Of a stretch of 64,000 nt of DNA, positions 60,753 to 64,000 are shown one piece after another (positions within the stretch are counted from its first letter, which is position 1; every line of letters begins with the position of its first letter). The stretch lies in the NCBI GenBank assembly GCA_027972325.1, contig JAPMOS010000128.1:1-64000 (forward strand), in the 5' to 3' direction. The position numbers and the translations under genes are program-made. The notes under the pieces were generated by a model, which searched no databases, was not told the DNA's origin, and worked only from the letters and a program-made list of their open reading frames with translations. This DNA comes from Paratrimastix pyriformis. Lineage: Eukaryota; Preaxostyla; Paratrimastigidae.

Positions 60753-62064
60753 TCATTTTACGAGGTTCGCCCCGGGCCAGCGGCCCTCCAACTCCGCCAC
60801 CCATTTCGCCGAGACGCGGCCCACCTGACACAGGTTGGCCGCCGCCCCGACCAGCTCAAACCGGTCCATCGCCCAGCCCAGCGGGGCCTGGAGTTCCTCC
60901 AGCAGCGGACAGTCGAGCACCAACGAGTGCAGCGTGGTCTGCCAACGGGCACCTGGAGGCAGGTGGGGCAGGGATGACAGCAGATCCACTGCCGCCTCGT
61001 CCTCCCACGGCGAGCCCAACGCAATGTGCCGTAGGGTGTCCTGGTTGGGTGGCAGGAGGCAGGCGACGGCCTTCTGACCCGAACAGAAGTCGACTTTGAG
61101 AGACTCCAGTAGGCCGCCGCCATTCGGCAGAGCGAGCAGCTTCCTGTCAAACAGGTCGCGGACGGTCAGCTGAGTCAACCGGGCTGCCACGGGCTGCAGG
61201 TCGCCGACCACGATGGGCCCCAGTGTGAGCCGGCTGATGGACGGAAAGCGGCCGAGAAAATCCTGGACCTCCCCCAACTCGCACCGAGCGACGTCGAGCT
61301 CCTCGAGGGTCCCCGCGCAGGGCGCCAGGGCAGCCACAAGATCCTCAAGGGCCTGGCCAAGCACGGGGAAGTCAAGCCGGAGTACGCGCAGGGCTGGCGG
61401 CATCGAGCCGCGTAGGGTAGATGTGATTCGAAGAACGTCTGGCGCAGGCGCTCTGTCGAAGCTGGCTGCGAAGCCGCCGAACGGGGGGTACATGATGTGC
61501 AGCTCCACCAGCCCGGGCAGGTGGCCCAGGATGCGCCCGAGGGCAGGAAGGAACGGCTCTCGAGGCAGTCGCAGCGAGGTGAGCCGGCCATGGCCGGCGA
61601 AGGCCTCATCCACCCAGGCGGCGCAGGCGGCCGCGGTGGCGCCACACCCAAACAGGAGCGGCGCATCCTCCTGCAGAAGGGATTCGGACTCATTGGGGAA
61701 GGACAACTTGACGAGGGTCTTGCATGGGCCCAGTAAAGCCGCCATGGCATTGGCGGTCGGGGTGAGGGCGAGAGTCCCGCGCTCATACGGGTCGACATGA
61801 TCGGGGTTCTCAAATGACATCTCACGGAGGGTGCCGAGCAGGCGAGCGCGGGTGCGTTGCGAAAGGCCAATTAGTGCCGCGTATGTGCGAAGAGCCCAAT
61901 CGGAGGCCTCGACGATGGCACGCAGGAGTTCGGACGGAGCATGTTCAAGAAAGTGATGATCCGCTTCTTGCTCGGTTGCATCTCCTGCCCGTGCTCTCTG
62001 GGATTGCAAGCGTTTTAACGAGAAGAGGCAAACGAAGAGCGGAGCAGACCTTCGAGTCCTCCAT
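60753..62064 (-). CDS. Chimeric LRR gene: array-gene 5' part fused in frame to the LRR-A 3' end
   Basis: Exon 1 62064-62050 (MEDSK), intron 62049-61998 (52 nt), exon 2 61997-60753; 419 residues. Up to LLSSLPHL the protein equals array copy 2. From PPGARWQTTLHSL it is the LRR-A C-terminus (CPLLEELQAPLGWAM, WVAELEGRWPGANLVK). The switch lies at 60,960/60,961 and keeps the frame. It retains the F-box-like N-terminus but only about half the LRRs. The 5' flank matches the array only to about 62,118, so it lacks the poly-G tract of the other units. Whether it is expressed is unknown. Confidence 0.8.
60960..60961. other. Right inversion breakpoint
   Basis: Reciprocal to 23,030/23,031. On the minus strand the array sequence CCCCACCT meets the LRR-A sequence GCCTCCAGG. 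The single G at the joint could belong to either parent. Confidence 0.8.
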
Positions 62065-62134
62065 TATCCTTCCGGCAGGATCGCTCTTCCCCCAGGACCT
62101 TCAGACCGAGCCGGCGCAAAAAAAAGCACGAATG

Positions 62135-62420
62135 GTTTCCAGCCGGAGCCACTCTGGCCGGCCGTCCGGCACCGCACCTGCCCGGGCTGGTGGAGCTCCA
62201 ATTACTGCTGTAGAACCGGGTGCTCCTCACGATTTTCCTGGCTGCTCTTGCCAGTTTTGCCCCGGCCTCCAAGTGCTCCACCTGTCCTCGCCCCCTCCCC
62301 CTCTGCAAACTGCCTTCGATTTATGAGGCGCTGGTACCCCTCGCAGGTGGGACCCTCAAGAAGTTCTCCAACTCAGCAATCGGGTCACAGAGCTTGCACG
62401 AGGCGACACTGCCGGGCGAG
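62135..62420 (+). pseudogene. Degenerate LRR-C/D-like gene fragment
   Basis: Pieces in shifting frames resemble LRR-C: PLWPAVR, then HLPGLVELQLLL followed by a stop, then CPGLQVLHLSS and GGTLKKFSNS. In LRR-C the matching order is SLWPAIR, HLPGLVELHFLL, CPGLQTLRLS, GGTLRDLS. It is short, lacks both ends and cannot encode a protein. Confidence 0.45.
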
Positions 62421-62870
62421 CGGCTACTGTGGCGCAATTACCAGGACTTTTCTCAAGCCACCCTTTGCGGTCAATCAGACCCCGCTTTCACTACAATCAT
62501 CGGACTGGAGCAGAAATGTGCGGTGTGCTTCCTGTTTCTGCGGTCCATTCTGTGATGAGGGAGGGCCGCACACACCCTGCCCACCCTGCTCGCCATGTCA
62601 ACGTCGGGGCGAATCCGTTCCACAAACAGCCCGGTTTGCCCCGATGAAGTCCATGTATTCGTCGCAGATCGGAGGGGAGGGGAGGGAGGGAGGAGGGGAG
62701 GGGAGGGGGAGGGAGAGGGAGGGAGGGAAGGAGACGGGGGTTAAAAAGGCGGCTGCAGGTCCCGTGCTGGGCGGTGGGCTGAATTTTGGAAACTTCGATG
62801 GTGTGGCAGCGCGGCGCGGGGCCGTGTGTCCCCACGGGGGGTGGATGGGCAATGAGGGCGCTCTGCCCTG
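62421..62870. other. Intergenic region with G/A-rich tract
   Basis: No gene recognised. Positions about 62,670-62,735 are a purine tract of GGGAGGGAGG-type repeats that could form a quadruplex or triplex. Confidence 0.6.
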
Positions 62871-64000
62871 TCACTGGGCAGGGTCGCTGAGGGAGCCGTA
62901 CATCTCCAGGCCCCCGAGCACCAAGTAGTGGAACCCGCTGGGGCTGGGGCCGGTCATCAGCACCCGGAAGCGGCGGGCCGGGAATGCCCGTTCGGGGGCC
63001 ACGGTGAAGGTGACCATGGCATCGACACGGGCGGGGATGGCGTTGGGCTCGTTGGTGTGCTCGTCCAGGGTCCGCCAGTTGCCCTCGGCACCGTCCACCG
63101 AGCCCTCCAGCCGCCAAGACTGCAGCCGATGCACCACATCGGCGGGGGCGTTGCTGTGGCGAAGGGTGTAGCGGGTGGGCCTGAAGAGGCGCTCGGCCCC
63201 CAGGTCAACCTGCCACCACGCGTTGGGCTCATCACCGGTGCAGCAATCGCACTGCTCGCGCCCCAGGGCGTCGGAGGCACCACCGTCATCCCACGAGGAG
63301 GAGCGGGTGGTGATCACCCAGCCCGCCTCGGCCGGGTTGCGCCAGGGCTGGGTGCGGCCCTGGGTGCCCAGGTAGTAGAACAGGCCCCGCTCGTCCATGT
63401 CGTGGTCGTGATGAAACTCAATTGCTGGGGGTGGGGCGCGAGCGTGGGGAAGGGGTGGTGGTACGGGAAAAAAGTGAGTTGGATGTACTGCGAGGAGTGA
63501 ATGAAAGACTTGGGCTGGGGTGGCTGGCTGGGCTGGAATGGAGGAGGTTTGGGGATGGAGGAAGAGGGGAGGACAGGGGGGAAGGCGCCGGACTGGGGGC
63601 CAGTGAGGGGCGGCACGTGACAGCCGTGGAGGGGCCGCTCTCGACCAGGCCCCGCAAGGCCACCGCCACAAATCGGGCCTCGGCCCAGCCCGGGGCGGCA
63701 CCATGAGGGAAGCGATACCGGCAGCGGCACTCGGGGCCCATGTAGACGACCGAGCTGCTGCCGGGGCTGCCCCCGTACCCACCACCAACCACGAGGGTGG
63801 CCTGCACCCGGTAGCAGACAGGGGGCCCCATCAGGATGTCACCCTGGGGGAACCAGGCGGGTTCGGCAGGCACGGGCTGCCAGTCGAGGGCAACCTCCTT
63901 TGTGGTCGCGTCCCAGCGGGCCTCGAGGCCCTCGGGGGCAGCAGGCGGGAGGCACAGCTGGCGTGGGGGAGGCGCGAACAGAAGACAGTGGCAATAGGCG
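62871..64000 (-). CDS. FN3 plus discoidin (F5/8 type C)-like domain protein, C-terminal part
   Basis: Minus strand, stop at 62871-62873; the gene runs off the window. The last exon, from about 63424 inward, encodes a complete discoidin-like domain (GLFYYLGTQGRTQPWRNPAE, PNAWWQVDLG, YTLRHSN, SWRLEGSVDG, FHYLVLGGLEMYG). Upstream, about 63,660-63,960, a frame encodes an FN3-like domain (PEGLEARWD, VALDWQPVPAEP, VCYRVQATLVV, RFVAVALRGL). An intron of 200-odd nt lies between, but I could not make the donor phase agree with the acceptor at 63,424, so that splice is unresolved. Such domain pairs occur in E3-ligase-like and adhesion proteins; the role here is unknown. Confidence 0.65.

Overview
This window looks like nuclear DNA of a GC-rich unicellular eukaryote. 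Genes carry many short spliceosomal introns, coding exons have GC-rich third positions, and trinucleotide microsatellites fill introns and intergenic DNA. The clathrin heavy chain is animal/fungus-like, and one protein family resembles, as I recall, uncharacterised fungal proteins. That suggests an opisthokont-related protist, but I cannot assign a species.

Layout. 1-2,696: (GAT)n and the last four exons of a golgin with a GRAB-like Arf-binding C-terminus. 2,745-23,030: a large imperfect palindrome. Each arm holds a divergent pair: a leucine-rich-repeat gene (LRR-A) and a multi-exon BTB plus nucleotidyltransferase-like gene. The left arm is about 2,745-13,321, the spacer 13,322-14,696, and the right arm starts at 14,697. 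23,031-41,933: a tandem array of about 2.92-kb units, each with an F-box-like/LRR gene. 42,268-50,072: three more diverged members of the LRR family. 50,900-59,208: a complete 19-exon clathrin heavy chain gene. 59,618-60,309: a long (GAT)n block. 60,373-62,064: the missing 3' end of the right-arm LRR-A, joined to the 5' part of an array gene. 62,871-64,000: the C-terminal part of an FN3 plus discoidin-like protein.

Two systems stand out. First, the clathrin gene appears to be a snoRNA host gene. Its first four introns are 48-72 nt and plain. Each of the next fourteen is 195-249 nt and carries a 70-100-nt module with box C-like and box D (CTGA) motifs; the D box lies 78-97 nt upstream of the 3' splice site in all fourteen. 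Eleven modules fall into four repeated families. One family has a guide complementary to the 25S/28S P-loop, at the register expected for the conserved P-loop Gm. Second, the junctions at 23,030/23,031 and 60,960/60,961 are reciprocal. Reversing the 37.9 kb between them would restore both LRR-A and an array gene, so the window records a simple inversion that broke two genes and made one in-frame chimera.

Across all genes the 5' splice site is GTYYG rather than GTRAGT, and most splice calls below rest on that consensus plus matching phases. Exon structures come from reading the sequence and aligning paralogues by eye. Family names rest on recalled conserved motifs; no database search was run.
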